Made by a program: the position numbers and the translations under genes. Shown here one piece after another: positions 12,245-23,490 of a stretch of DNA of 64,000 nt. This stretch comes from Oidiodendron maius Zn (lineage: Eukaryota; Ascomycota; Leotiomycetes; Myxotrichaceae). How positions within the stretch are numbered: position 1 is the stretch's first letter; each line of letters starts with the position of its first letter. Under the pieces are notes generated by a model. That model did no database searches. It was given only the letters and a program-made list of their open reading frames with translations, and was not told the origin of the DNA. Where the stretch lies: assembly GCA_000827325.1 (NCBI GenBank), contig KN832895.1, positions 201,438 through 265,437 on the forward strand. The letters are read 5' to 3'.

Positions 12245-14292
12245 GATCAACAATAACTTGGCATGTAATGTTGTGAACGTTTCTAGTCCTATAATGTTGT
12301 TGCTTGCCTGATCGGAGGCGAGTAGTAGGCGGGACAACTTAGTGCACGATAACCGCAAACAAAATACACGGTGCGGCCCGAGGAAGAGGGGGGAAAAGGA
12401 TAGTAAAGCACAAAACCTCCATGTATCAAATCAGAGCTATCGTGATTTAGGAGATGAGGTTAATTACATGACCCTGGGAGCATTTAACTCCACTCAAGGC
12501 AGGAGACATATTAGCAGGATGAGGCACATTTTATATCAAGGGATTTCCGTTCCAGGGAGGTGACGTAGTGGCGTGATGATCAATACGCGTCAATTAAGTA
12601 CTGTAAGTTAGAGGCTAGACCCCGTTGGGCGCTACTCCCCTGACTACTGAAACCCCTACGTTCTCAGCCCCCGCTTTTCCGGAGACATCTCCGTTCCCAG
12701 TATATGACCGCAGGGTTGTAAACCTATCAGCAGAAGATTCTGTATTTTCGATCTCACTAGGGCGGAGGAGACGATACGATAGTTTGCAATCGCCCTGCTT
12801 CGCTCTACTATGACGTCACGTAGTTTCAAGGATTGCTAGGCACGGAGTGCTGGGAAGCACTTGGGAAAGCCTATCTTGTTGCTGCGGAGAATCTCCCGAG
12901 GGATAAAGGCAAAGAACGCCAATGTGGCTTTTCGTAGCCTGGAGCATTGCGGCGTTTCTTTACCTCGTCCAAGCCCTTTACACCTCCAGCCTTCACCAGT
13001 AATTAATAGTTACACACTTGACACGGCATTTCAACGGCGATGTTAGTAGTTCTGCTTAACCTTATCTATGAGCTAAGAGATTCCGTCTGCCAATTGTTCT
13101 TCAGTCAGGTGTGATACTAAGCTTCAAAGACACCCCAAGTCTTTAAACTAAAGACGATACAGCATGATGTGTTTTATCGTGGGTGCTTGCATGTTATAGC
13201 CGTTCGTCGTAGCGGATACTTATTCATACTCACAGCTGCAGATGATATATCCGTGAATGAGGTAGTGGTTTGCTTGCGAGGCGTTAAAGTGCTTTTGAAT
13301 GTCTTAAAGAACTAATTTCTAGAATAGTCATTGTCATCTTTTAAGGATCCCCGATACGATATACATATAGATAGTAATTGACGGGATAGACTTGGGGATT
13401 ATCTATTATTAAACCTGTCGTGAATTCAGAAAATATATACCAGTGGCTTGATTTTTGCTTTACGGAAATTCCGTGTCATCACCTATCTCCCCATTCGAAC
13501 TGAAGAACAGAGCAATGATTTTCTATTCCGGGGTGAGGCGTGTGTTATTGAATCGTACTCGAAGCAGAGTTACTATTCCGGACCTAGTGGTGTCCGGACC
13601 AAGTGGTGGAATGTTGCTTAGCCTATCAACTTCATCTGGGCCTTCATCCAGCGGCCTGAATATCTGGTCGGATGAGGCTATGGCCAAGGCCGCGCCTGCA
13701 GTTGAGCATGTTCAACCACCTCCAAATTCAAATTCTGCAAAATGAATGAATTGAAGTGCTTTAATGCTTTGAAAGTAGGGGATAATCCAACACTTATATA
13801 GACTAAAATAAATGTAATAATAGCTCTGAAAGGATGTATTTAGATGGATTTAAAGGAATGTAAGGATTGAGGCTTAATTCAGCGTTATATTAGCTGGTGA
13901 ACCTGATTCTAACCTTATTCCGGGTGTCGATGTATCCTTAGCCCTGATCTAGCGTCGTTTCCAATTCTAGTTACATAATACCACTGAAAAAGCACTTACT
14001 TAAATTTAAGAAGAATGTGATTTTAATTTGGTAGAAGGCGGGGTTCTAAAGCCTAGCTTGTACGATGATTTTCATTGGTTATATACCGTACTTTTTTACC
14101 TTTTATAATGCTCAGGTATTTTTGCCTCAAGTGGTAGGCGGCTTTTGCTATTAATGCACACTAATAACATGCGGACGTCTTTTCATAGCTAGAGCGGTGC
14201 TTAACCACCAGTAGATTAATTATGAGAAGTGCGTTCTCAGTTATTCATTGTTCTAGACTAGTCATGTAATATCTACGTCAGCCCCGATCAAA
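12245..14292. other. 2-kb intergenic stretch, no supported gene
   Basis: It contains the presumed promoter of the MAP kinase (minus strand) and several short open frames (for example 13455-13745, plus) with no recognisable family. The minus strand of 13480-13740 also stays fairly open. I cannot assign either. Confidence 0.4.
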
Positions 14293-15846
14293 CTATACTG
14301 CCACTAAGCGCTCAAGAAATGTCTGAGCCAATTTTTGGCTACGATTATCCTCTACTTTGCGAATCAATGCGCTCCAGCGACTGCTCTTCTCGTCTTCACC
14401 TATGGTGAGAGAGCGATAGATAGCCCTTGCGAACTTATCTGTGCCCCAAGGGTTGAACTTAACGCTCTCCGTCAGTAGGTCTGCAGCACCCGCAAACTCG
14501 GAGAGAAGCAGAACACCATGCCGTCCTTTCTGGCAAGTAATTTATTCCAAGGAAACTACGTTGAAACCGTCCCTGGTCGAAGAGATAATGCAGATGTCTG
14601 CTGCTGCGTAAAGGGATATTAATTCGGTTTTAGAAACCGAGCTAAATTGAATTAAAGTATGCTCTATACGACCTAAGGAGAAACAAAAGTCAGCAGCCTA
14701 AATTTGTAATGTGCCCGTACCATATTTTCGTTCACGGCTGAAATGCTAGAGTCGATGCTTCTGTGCAAGTCTTGATAAATCTGGTACGTCTTCCCAACTC
14801 AGTATAGTCACGTGCAGCAAGGCGCATTTTCCGACAAGCTCAGGGTGATTTTCGAGCAGCTTATCAATTGCTGCTATACGTAACGGAATGCCTTTAATGT
14901 AATCCAGACGATCAACAGAAATCGTTAATTGCATGTTTTTATAGCTTTCTTTGAACTCCCTGTAGCGACGCTGAATGGCTGGCTCGTCAAGCATTGGAGT
15001 AAAGCTACTTGGTTCAATGCCAATGGGCCTAGTCAACACATTGATTGTTCGCTTTGGAACATGACTTGCGACTCTGTCCTCTTGAGACCACCTCCGCATG
15101 CGTTAGCAACCGCTGCACAAATAATTTGGTGATATACAGTATTTACTCACAGCTTTCAAGGAAGTGCGCTGCATAATCGTGGTTGTGGAAGCCGACAATA
15201 TCGCACGCCAGGAGACCTTCGAGAATATTTATCCTCTTTAGAAGGATCCTGAAAAACTCACTGCTAGGAAAGACAGTGTGTAAGAAGAAGCCAAGTTTGA
15301 CATTTTTCTTTGCTGCTTAGCAGCTGGCTGAGGTATGAAGGTAGCATAAATAGGTGGTGATCTTGAACCCAGACAAGGTCCCCATCTCCGAGCTGGGACA
15401 CGAGAGCTGTAGCGAAGGCTTAATTTACTCTTTGATATGCCGCCTAGTCGGGGCTAGAGATTTTGATCTCATGCGTTTGGTAATAGAGCAGGGGCCATAA
15501 TATCTTATCTAGAATGTACATTAGAGGACAGTTTCATAAACATAGTGGAATACAAACTCGAGAAGCCGTTGTAATACTTACCTGCCAAACCCTCTTCGAG
15601 AAATACTGGGATAGGTTTGTTCTTCCTCTGCACCTGGGTTAACTCCTCCTTGGCGCCATCTGGGACTTCAACACCCGGCCAGCCATACCAATTAAACCCT
15701 GTAAATCCGGTGAGGCCGCTGAAAGCACCTACTAGCCCGCCGGTTGATGCAGAAATGTCGTAGGGCCCGCCACTTGCCCGTCTCACAGTAATGGGCAGTC
15801 GATTAGATACTATGAATAGTCTCGAGCTGGATCGGGGGCTCGACAT
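14293..15846 (-). pseudogene. trehalose-6-phosphate synthase pseudogene (GT20)
   Basis: The reading runs from MSSPRSSSRLFIVSNRLPIT at 15846 to LERLVAV near 14295 and covers most of a TPS1-type enzyme, which makes trehalose-6-phosphate from UDP-glucose and glucose-6-phosphate. Recognisable blocks are the N-terminal SNRLP and GGLVGAFSGL, LWPLLYYQTHE, DGDLVWVQDHHLFMLP, FPSSEFFRIL, IGIEPSSF, SVDRLDYIKGIPLR, ISSTRDGFNVVS and HGVLLLSEFAGAA. An intron fits between about 15490 and 15555. In-frame stops occur after LYYQTHE (two TAG/TAA within 40 residues) and before ITCQKGRHG, and frame changes occur near 15310 and 15080, so the enzyme cannot be made. It looks like a degenerate paralogue rather than the housekeeping copy. 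Confidence 0.85.
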
Positions 15847-16669
15847 GCTGGCTATATCAACAGAGTCGAATTCGACCCGCTGATGCACATATGCTCAGCG
15901 AATGTGTTTGTTAAAGGGGGTCCGGGGTTATAACACACCCGCAGGTAAAGCTCCGAGGTTCTGGTTTCTGACGTCATTGACCCCTATAGGCTGTTCAAAG
16001 CGCCCACGCCCTCAAAAATATTTGCCGTCCTTTTGGCGAAGTACTTGGCTGCAGTAGTACTTGGCCGCAGCAGTATCGCAGTATCAAATTTTGGTGTCCA
16101 TAGGATGCTACTTACCCATTTCGCCACGGACTGAAGGACTGAAGTCTATATGGTCAGGCGCGAGTGACAATTTGGAAGATTCCAAAATTGTTGATCCAAT
16201 CCATAGCCCGAAGATGTTCGTACTGGTAAGCCTTTCTCTGCACTACTCGACTGCTTGTAATATTCACTGAAAGCAGCACAGTATTACATGTGATATTTCG
16301 TAAACTCTACTGACAGGCTTCAAGCTTCAGTAACGCATAATGTTTAGTGGCTGTGGGTGTGGTATATGATTAGTACTTTATGTGGCAGGGGAAGTGGACT
16401 TTGTATACTTCTCCACGATAAAGCAAGCTTGCTGATAAAGAGAATGTCTTATTCGAGCCTAGACTGTGCGTGCTTCTAGTCCTGTAATTTCGAATCAAAA
16501 TGATATACTACATGTACGCAAAAAACAGAGTAACTAGGAGCCCAACCGCCTCAATGCCAAGTTGCCTTGATAGAGTTATATTAACTAATGCTATCACTCC
16601 CTTATTTCCAGAAGCATTCCAGATAAAGATATACGATGAGATAACTACCTGTCCAAGACCTACTGGATC
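15847..16669. other. intergenic, no gene seen
   Basis: This lies between the 5' end of the TPS pseudogene and the 3' end of the hemerythrin gene. A short imperfect repeat (CTTGGCTGCAGTAGTA / CTTGGCCGCAGCAGTA) lies near 16045-16075. No coding frame is supported. Confidence 0.4.
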
Positions 16670-17294
16670 CTATTTTGTGCTCGGATTCGGGCTAACAGTC
16701 TCATCGGGGAACTTTCTGAACAGATCAGCCAAATGGTCAATCGGCGCCGCCAATAACCCCACGGCAGTCTCAAAAGGCGGCTTGCTAGGTGCAGACGGAT
16801 GGCTCCTGCTTGGGACGAATGCCTTGGTGCGACCAAAGCTCTTCGCCAAGCTCTCAGAGTCCTCAGCACTTAGTTCTCGATCTAAAGCTGGCAAATCTTG
16901 CTCCTCCTCTCCTCTGATATGTTCTGAGAGGTCCGCCATGAGAGCTTTGATGGTCGGAATAAATTCTGTCGAGCCCGCTTTCAGACCTTGAAACCTTTTG
17001 AGTTGTTCTTTAACCTTTTAAATGTTAATGCGTGCACGTAATTATTAAGTGGATGCCTACCACTTGATGCTCATCGCGATCCTTTTCCGCCATCTCTTTT
17101 CCCCTATCGCCCAGCTTACGTTCAAACGCGGGATACACTACTAGCTCCTCGCCGATCGAGTGGCGAGCAAGCTCCCACGTAAACTGGTTTTGCCAACGAG
17201 TTGCCTCATCATCATCTTGTGCGTCGATGATTTTGTTGTAGTATTGTTCAAGTTCTCTGTGATCCTTCCTGATTACATCAGTAATACGCGACAT
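16670..17294 (-). CDS. hemerythrin HHE cation-binding domain protein, two exons
   Basis: Exons 17061-17294 and 16670-17014 join across a 46-base intron (GTAGGC..AAAG) to give 192 residues from MSRITDVIRKDHREL. Hemerythrin-like proteins bind a di-iron centre through a four-helix bundle and sense or scavenge oxygen or NO, or act in iron and redox stress. Candidate ligands are in KDHRELE, RHSIGEELVVYPAFE, DEHQVV and EHIRGEEEQDLP, in the family order. The C-terminal third (after about residue 140) is polar with a PSAPSKPPF segment. Start ATG 17294 was chosen because the motif follows within ten residues. The frame is intact. Confidence 0.85.
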
Positions 17295-18394
17295 TTTGAT
17301 TGTGGACAAAGCTAAGCGACTTGTTTTGTGTAAATGGACTTGATGTGCGCTGAAATCGGTGAGAATGGCTCTTATTCCCTGCTTATACATTTATGAGGAA
17401 AAGTAATAAATAGTGTGATATTTGTATAAGTAAGAAGGGGATCCACGTATTTTTAATAGATTATATACTATTGGCGCCAAGTAACGAAAACGTCATAAGA
17501 TTTTGGCAAGACGAAGCGGGGTTGGTTTTATGATATCATAAGATTCTGGGCCATTCTTTAAACGACAAGTCTCCGCTAGTAGTCCGAATATCTATCTCAA
17601 AATGCTAAAATTTATAGATTAGTTCCAATGCCCATGCGCTCATCGATTTATCGCTTGTCAGCCGAGCCTTCCTGATGATGGCACTGCATATCTACCATGA
17701 ATGCCTTGCTGGTCGTCATGTCATCTCGTCGAAACTGTCTAGCTAACAACGTCATTGTACAGTGCACAATCCGGAGAGGTCTCGGAACGTTGAGTATATG
17801 TTTACTCGGCATCAGTTTTAATTTGGGATCGTCTTAACTTTCTCTATTGAACTCCAGTTGGCCCCCTTTTCATTTATCTCTAACAGTTCTATCTCCTTTG
17901 TTGATTATTGGTAGATGAGATTCGGATTTTAACACTAGCATTTACAAGTATTTTTTCTCTGACAGAGAATACCGGCAGGCACAATAGACGCTCTTGCTAC
18001 TTCTTTAGGAAGCCTGGACAGAATACGATCAAGCAACTCTTGATTAAATGAAAAGTAAAGCCGGGACCGCTATAATTGTTCTAGTTGGCTGGCCCAGGCA
18101 ACTGAGAATCCCTTAAAGTATCGGAGTGCGACTTGCTTCTTACTTAGCCTTACCAGTGGGAGGACTACTCTCATTATCTCAAGGCTTTTAGCAGTGTATA
18201 CGTAAACATTATGTGTCTGATAAACGTAAACGGCTTTGCTAGGTGAATAAAATTTATGCCACATACGCTATTGGGAAGTGAACTGTCATCATTTATTTGT
18301 TAGTGGGGATGCTTTTCTTGGGGTACAGGTAAAGGTCTTTGATAAAAGCTACAGTTTAAAAAATCATGCTGAATCGCAGTTTCTAGGTCACCAA
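17295..18394. other. intergenic, no gene seen
   Basis: About 1.1 kb with only short chance frames. It lies between the hemerythrin gene (minus) and the SDR pseudogene (plus). Confidence 0.4.
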
Positions 18395-19519
18395 CCGCCA
18401 GTTCAGCAGCAAGCGCATCCAGGGTTGGAGAAGGATATTGGACCCAAAGCCAGTTAAAGCCCACCTTCCAACCGAGAATTCTGGCTATGCGATCTATAAA
18501 GCAGCCGGGAAACTTGCAGAGAAGAAAGCACTTATTACTGGAGGTGACTTGGGGATAGGAAGAGCAGTTGCAATACTGTTTGCAATAGAGGGTGCCGATA
18601 TTGCTATCTCGTACCTGCTTGCAGAGGAAGAAGATGCCCAGCATACAAAAGCCCAAGTGCAAAAAAAAAGGAGGAAAGATCTGGCTTTTCCCAACTGACT
18701 TGTCCCGCCGGAATAACTGCCAGGACCTTATAGCGAAGGCCGTGATGGCGCTCGGAGGGTTGAACGTGTTGGTAAATAATGCTGCGTATCAGATGTCCAA
18801 GAAGGATATGTGTTGCAAAGGTCAGGCAGCAATATAGTATAAATTAAGAGCACTAAATCAACTAACTAACTCAGGGTTACAGAGGTGCGTAGTCCCTAAT
18901 ATATAGACCTAAAGCCCCTCTAGGCAGCCCTAGAGTCATACTCTAGGCAGTAAAGCCCTTATACTAGGCACGTACCGTGCCTAGTAGGCAGCCCTCTGCT
19001 GCCTTATATTAGTAACAATATGGCCGAGTTCTCGGAGTAAGTCCTTCCAGGGGAGTAGAGAGGGGACTGACACTTTTCTTTGCTAGGGACCAGTGGGTGC
19101 ATACTTTTAATACGAATATTCACGCATATTTCTTCCCGGCAAAATATACGCTGCCGCATCTCCAGTCCGGCGATACGATCATAAATACTACATCGGTAAC
19201 GGCTTACGCAGGTACCAGGCCTGATCTGGACTACATCTCAACTAAAGGCGCTATTGTAGCATTCACTCGGGCTCTCTCCAGTGAACTAGCTAGCAAAGGT
19301 ATTCGGGTTAATGGGGTCGCTCCAGGGCCTGTCTGGACGCCATTGGTCGTCAACACGATGAGCAAAGAGGAACTCAGCCAGTTTTCATCCGCACCTATGG
19401 GCCGTCCTGGTCAACCCAGCGAAATTGCCGCCTGTTATGTGTTTCTTGCTAGCCAGGATAGCAGCTTTATTTTCGGACAGGCCCTCAATCCTAACGGGGG
19501 AACTATCGTCAACGGGTAG
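18395..19519 (+). pseudogene. short-chain dehydrogenase pseudogene split by a solo LTR
   Basis: The reading matches classical SDRs of the YghA / glucose-ribitol-dehydrogenase type: KKALITGGDLGIGRAVAI (TGxxxGIG NAD(P) motif), ADIAISYL, LNVLVNNAAYQ (NNAA), then YISTKGAIVAFTRAL (YxxxK) and GIRVNGVAPGPVWTPL after the insertion. Host-gene damage: the expected ATG near 18437 is lost with a frame change, an A-run near 18661 shifts the frame, and a 207-bp solo LTR sits in the exon at 18811-19017 after KKDM. Past the LTR the exon resumes (AEFSE), followed by an intron from about 19038 (GTAAGT) to 19085 and a 3' exon open to 19519. The 3' exon is well preserved, so inactivation is probably recent. Confidence 0.85.
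18811..19017. mobile_element. solo LTR, family A
   Basis: A 207-bp repeat with TG..CA ends (TGTTGC..GTAACA on the plus strand) and a perfect 5-bp target duplication, ATATG, at 18806-18810 and 19018-19022. It matches the copy at 40797-40984. It interrupts the coding exon of the SDR gene. No internal region is present, as after LTR-LTR recombination. Confidence 0.8.
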
Positions 19520-20018
19520 ATAGCGCGGGATTTGACGTCACATACCATAGTCTGGGAATCGTATTCGGTTCATCTTTGTAATTGAGACAGCAAAATATAT
19601 CTTTGCAATATTACCACAACTACGGGATAGAACGGTTTCAGTGACATCTTGCGACATTTTGATCTGGATACCTTGGGCAAATGTGTTCTTAAACTGCATT
19701 GAGCAGCAAATGCAACGTGGTACGATCAAGCGAAATCGAATGCGAATACACATCAAACTCACTTGAACTCAATAGTATGCTATTCATCTCAACAGAGGTG
19801 GCTCATAGTAACCATAGTAGCCTGGCACACCATACCGTATAAACTGGCATATAGTACCCCCTATGTGACCCGTGCGGCATAAATGTTTTCTCTAGGGGGG
19901 TACTATACAAAAGGGGGGTTACTATCCTCGCCTGGCAGCCACTGCCTTCGCTTAGCAGAGGATCTCACCAATAGAATTTATTACTCCCCATGCCAACTCC
20001 ACAGTAAATTACTAGTAA
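19520..20018. other. intergenic with a small inverted repeat
   Basis: No gene is seen. Near 19850-19910 the words TAGTACCCCCTA and TAGGGGGGTACTA form an inverted pair with a 35-base spacer. This could be part of the terminal sequence of the adjacent piggyBac-like remnant. Confidence 0.35.
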
Positions 20019-20318
20019 TTAGCATGATTTAAATGAATGAAATTGGTCCCAGCAATCCCCCACCTTACAGAGGGGCACATCACAGAATACGCAACCACCG
20101 ATTGAGCGCTTTGCCTTACCTTTTGCCCCTTTACCTAAGGCCTTTTTATACCTTGATTCAAATATACACCAAGCGCATGTAGTCTGTATTGTACGCTGCT
20201 TCCAGCTATGTAAGGTCTCTAAATCAGGGCTAAAGACTCTTTTCCCACCTAGCCCTACCCTTAATTCATTAAGCTTAGCCTGAATCGAGCACTCTAAGAG
20301 CCTCGTAACTAGAGCCAT
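20019..20318 (-). mobile_element. piggyBac-like transposase C-terminal fragment
   Basis: A 99-residue minus-strand frame ends with a cysteine/histidine-rich zinc module (CAWC..GGCVFCDVPLCKVGDCWDQFH). This resembles the C-terminal cross-brace zinc finger of piggyBac-type (DDE_Tnp_1_7) transposases, which carry CxxC..CxxCxVPLC..CF..FH. The upstream catalytic domain is absent. The fragment directly abuts the truncated alcohol dehydrogenase at about 20333. The family call rests on the motif only. Confidence 0.5.
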
Positions 20319-20333
20319 CCTGAACTGTAATGC

Positions 20334-20776
20334 TTACGCAATCTGGAAGGAAGCAACGATGCGGTCGCCGACCTTGACATTACTTGCTTCGCTGCCAACT
20401 TTATCGACGATACCTATCCATTCGTAGCCCAAGACGTCTCCCCGCTGTAGTTGCATAATCTCTTTATGATATAGAAGCAAATCACTGCCGCACACTGTCG
20501 AGCCAGTGACTTTACAAATCATGTCTTTTCGGCTCTGTTATGGCCGGAACTGGAGCTGTGGTGACACGAATGTTTAGACGAGGTAAGTAAATACGGTCAC
20601 AAGAGAAATTGATTCATCTTACCCTTCTTTCCCCACCACTGAAGACTATGCATCTCTCGATCAGACTGAGAGGCGGGCGCGTTGGTCGTTGCAGTGTCAC
20701 GGTCCCCGAGCTTCTGTTCCGCTGCATTGGCAGCAGTCGTAGTTGTTCTAGGCGGTGTAATCTTTGATGGATCCAT
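20334..20776 (-). pseudogene. zinc alcohol dehydrogenase remnant (N-terminal third)
   Basis: The first exon, MDPSKITPPRTTT..MHSLQWWGKK (20776 down to about 20628), ends at GTAAGA. The second carries VTGSTVCGSDLLLYHKEIMQL and GDVLGYEWIGIVDKVGSE, which is the GroES-like domain of a zinc-dependent alcohol / formaldehyde dehydrogenase-like protein with its CGSD zinc Cys; the usual GHE is GYE. The presumed acceptor before IRV reads AA instead of AG, one extra A precedes DMICK, and the coding stops abruptly after VASFQIA where the piggyBac-like fragment begins. The nucleotide-binding half is missing. Confidence 0.75.
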
Positions 20777-21401
20777 TTTAAGATACTAATATCAAAAATA
20801 AGTTGTGAATTTCAGTGTGAATAGTGGACTTAGTGTAAGTAGAATATAATAAAGGCGAAGACTTTCTTTAGCAAGGTGTATTAAATTCTCTACCCATCGC
20901 ACGCCATATATATGGACGCGAAAGGAGGGGCAAATATAACCGCGAATGACCTTGACGGCACGAAAAGATCACAGTGCACGCTACAGCAATTATGAGCGGA
21001 TGTAGTTTACTCTGCACAGGAGAAAACTATAGCTTCGTTACTCCCCTTGGGTTCCTAATTGGTCGATATGGCATTCCCAACTTGGTTCGAGGTAAGTCAC
21101 CAAACTTATAATTTTTGTATCGGCAGCCAATCAAAGATATTTTCACCGACTTGCATTTTCTGTCACCTATGCGTCATTATTGTGCTTGCCCCCTACTACT
21201 TCAAATGATAGCCCCGAAATAATTGTATTCAACAGGTAACTATAAACGGATTACTTTGCATCTTGTTTTCGGGGAGTAGCAGGTAAGGGTCAAGGCAATC
21301 CACCCGGCCATCTTGTCCTTCGCTCTTCCAAGTAGGACAGTTCGTGTCGATAGCCGAATCAGCCGGTGATGAAATCCCATTGCTACCATTAAAACCTTGC
21401 A
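20777..21401. other. intergenic, no gene seen
   Basis: This lies upstream of the dehydrogenase remnant and downstream of the bZIP remnant. No coding frame is supported. Confidence 0.4.
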
Positions 21402-21920
21402 CTAGCTTGTCATAGCTATCATCGTACAGTACATCGAAAACTGTAGAAGCAGCATAGCACTGTCTAATGACCCTGTATCTAACGAGGCAAGAGTCGGGGC
21501 GACTTGCTGGTGACCAGGGTTGGCAAAAGATGGCTCGGTGTATAGGAGTCGATCGTTCGATAGTTTGTTATCTCCTGGTCCCGAGCTATTTTGCCATCTT
21601 GCATTTGAATCCTCTATCCTACACGATTTATGTGTGATGAGCAAGGTCTTCAGCCTATCAAGCTCCTCGCTGACCCGCGCCTTGTCCAACTTCAGGCATG
21701 TATTTATACTCGTTAGGATGTTCCCTCTCCTGCAGTGAGTTCACATGCTGAGCTTTTCGTTTTCGGCACTTGCTAGCTGCAATACCGTTCCGCTCAAGAG
21801 CCTCTTCGCGTTTCTGCTCTTGCTCAACTCGAGAAGGTGCACTGCGTGGTGTGCTAAGTGCTTTCTTAGGTCGTCGCTTGCCTGAACGGAGGGTCTTCGA
21901 CCCAATGATTCTGCACCGGA
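21402..21920 (-). pseudogene. Atf/CREB-type bZIP transcription factor remnant
   Basis: On the minus strand a frame reads SGKRRPKKALSTPRS, then REEALERNGIAASKCRKRK, the basic region of ATF/CREB-type bZIPs (N-x-x-A-A-x-x-C-R). After LQERE the frame shifts by one and continues as LKLDKARVSEELDRLKTLL, the leucine zipper with heptad leucines, then ITHKSC and a Ser-rich C-terminus ending near 21402. One frame change therefore separates basic region and zipper, and no activation domain is recognisable upstream. In ascomycetes factors of this type act below Hog1 kinases; the HOG-type kinase gene lies 9 kb to the left. Confidence 0.65.
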
Positions 21921-22339
21921 GAGGACTCCGGTGCAGACCCTGACTGCACTTTCCGCTACTGTATTACCCAGGGTACGGTATATGCGTATCTCCTCCACCA
22001 CGTAAAGCCCAGCCATGTCACAGCTGAAATGCTGGCTACTTGATTTTCAACCATCATGCTCCACTATGGAGTTGCATATGTGACGTGCGATAATACTTGT
22101 ATCCAACCCCTGTGTTATCGCACCATAATTCCGTAAATTCTGCGCTCAGGCCTCCTGCCTTTTAACGTGATTGTTCGGGTTACAGTTCGGAATCTTTCAA
22201 TATGTATCATGTTCTGAATAGCCCAAGAGCTCAAATACGGCAACAGCGTGTCTCGGTATCTCTCCGTGATCGAGAGTTTGCCCGATTTCTCGGCTATGAC
22301 ATACGAAGCACGAACCTTCTCCAAGACCAGGATGATGGC

Positions 22340-22705
22340 CTCGGGTTCGTCCGTTCTAATCCACGCACACCAAAGCCCAGAGAATTGGGCGTAACAGAGA
22401 TCCGAGGGCCATACTACTCGACCTATGGTAAACGGCACTTGCAGGTTGTCATGGATACTTTGGGCCACCACGTTGATGGTTTGAAATTTGCCGGTGGCTC
22501 GTTCTCACTGACCAGAAAAATCAGTCGTGGAACTGATCGATATCGCGCATGAGAATGATGTATATGTTTCAACCGTAGGCATCAGACTATATTTGCGAAT
22601 GGAAACTCACAATATAGGGCGGGTTTATGGAACATGCTCTTATGCATCCAGACGTTCTTAATGTCGTTGATCGCTATCTCCAGAAGTGTAAAGACGTTGG
22701 GGGCA
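22340..22705 (+). pseudogene. phosphosulfolactate-synthase-like (ComA) fragment
   Basis: The plus strand reads RTPKPRELGVTEIRGPYYST, HHVDGLKFAGGSFSL and, after a one-base frame change near 22520, VELIDIAHENDVYVSTVG, then EHALMHPDVLNVVDRYLQKCKDVG to about 22703. These are successive blocks of the TIM-barrel ComA family (EIRGPYY, GLKFAGGSFSL, DVYVSTGG). The C-terminal half, with the remaining barrel strands, is absent. At about 22705 the sequence switches to a minus-strand SDR remnant, so the junction is a rearrangement breakpoint. The function in fungi is not established. Confidence 0.65.
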
Positions 22706-23314
22706 TATTTGCTCGTTTTCCTAATCAGCGGCCAGAGCTGGTTTGTAGCATAGTACTGCCCGAGATAGTTGACTCCGAAATGCCGATCGATTCTGTCAGC
22801 ATCCGGTCCGAAAAGATTAGCATTGATGCCCGCCGATAAAACCAGAAAGTCAAGGCGCTCGACTGAGTTGCGTAATTCCGAGAATTCGTATTTTGACGCG
22901 GGCAAGAGTTCCCATGTCACATTTCCTCCACTCCACGTCGGCGCTCGGGAAGTCTTTTTTGCGCTGCGGTATTGCCTCATCTCCTTGGTCTTCGCTGCGA
23001 TTCACCATGATCACTTTGCATCCAGCATAGTGGAGAGCACGGCTTACTTCGTAGCCTATATCAAGAGCGCCTCCGATAACTACTGCATTTCAGCCCACAA
23101 GGTTCTGTGGCTGACCTCTATCAGGCCCAATGACTTTTTGAAGAATGGAGTGCATCTTGAAATTTCGATGTATTGGTATGAGGGTAGACTTAGCTATGCG
23201 TTCTTGTACACGATACGATAGGGAGAAATTCGCATCCCAATTGGTCAAAGGATCTGTGCGAGCAACCCGAGATCCTTCAATGTACGTTTGGCCAAGCTTG
23301 CTGTTACCCAACAA
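22706..23314 (-). pseudogene. short-chain dehydrogenase remnant, truncated 3'
   Basis: The minus strand reads from FKMHSILQKVIGPDRGQP through an interrupted VVIGGALDIGYEVSRAL (NAD(P)-binding motif, worn), KVIMVNRSEDQGDEAI, EWRKCDMGTL and, after a frame change near 22885, RLDFLVLSAGINAN and DRHFGVNYLGQYYATNQLWPL. It is cut at RKTSK, near 22706, where the ComA-like fragment begins in the opposite strand. The catalytic YxxxK region is lost. A TGA precedes NAVVIGG. It resembles the retinol-dehydrogenase/WWOX-like SDR group. Confidence 0.65.
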
Positions 23315-23360
23315 ATGTAGGACTGAGCATCAGGAGTGTAAAACTAACCGGCTAATAATA

Positions 23361-23490
23361 GACATGGAAGATACGGTTGACAAATTTGACATCCGAAAGC
23401 ATGTGCACTCGTTGGTCGAGTGTACCGAGGCGAAATGGCACCGCGATATCTCCAAGTGGGAGGTATTTGTCAAGGGATCTTGCTTGTCCA
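23361..23490 (+). pseudogene. possible flavin (Baeyer-Villiger-type) monooxygenase fragment
   Basis: Within a long plus-strand frame, only the part reading DKFDIRKHVHSLVE followed by AKWHRDISKWEVFVKG resembles a family: the KFDLRKHI..V..A.WDE..GKWEV stretch of FAD-dependent Baeyer-Villiger monooxygenases. The flanks (23145-23360 and 23490-23876) do not continue the family and have no FAD fingerprint. I treat it as a fragment. Nothing else is supported to 24150. Confidence 0.35.
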
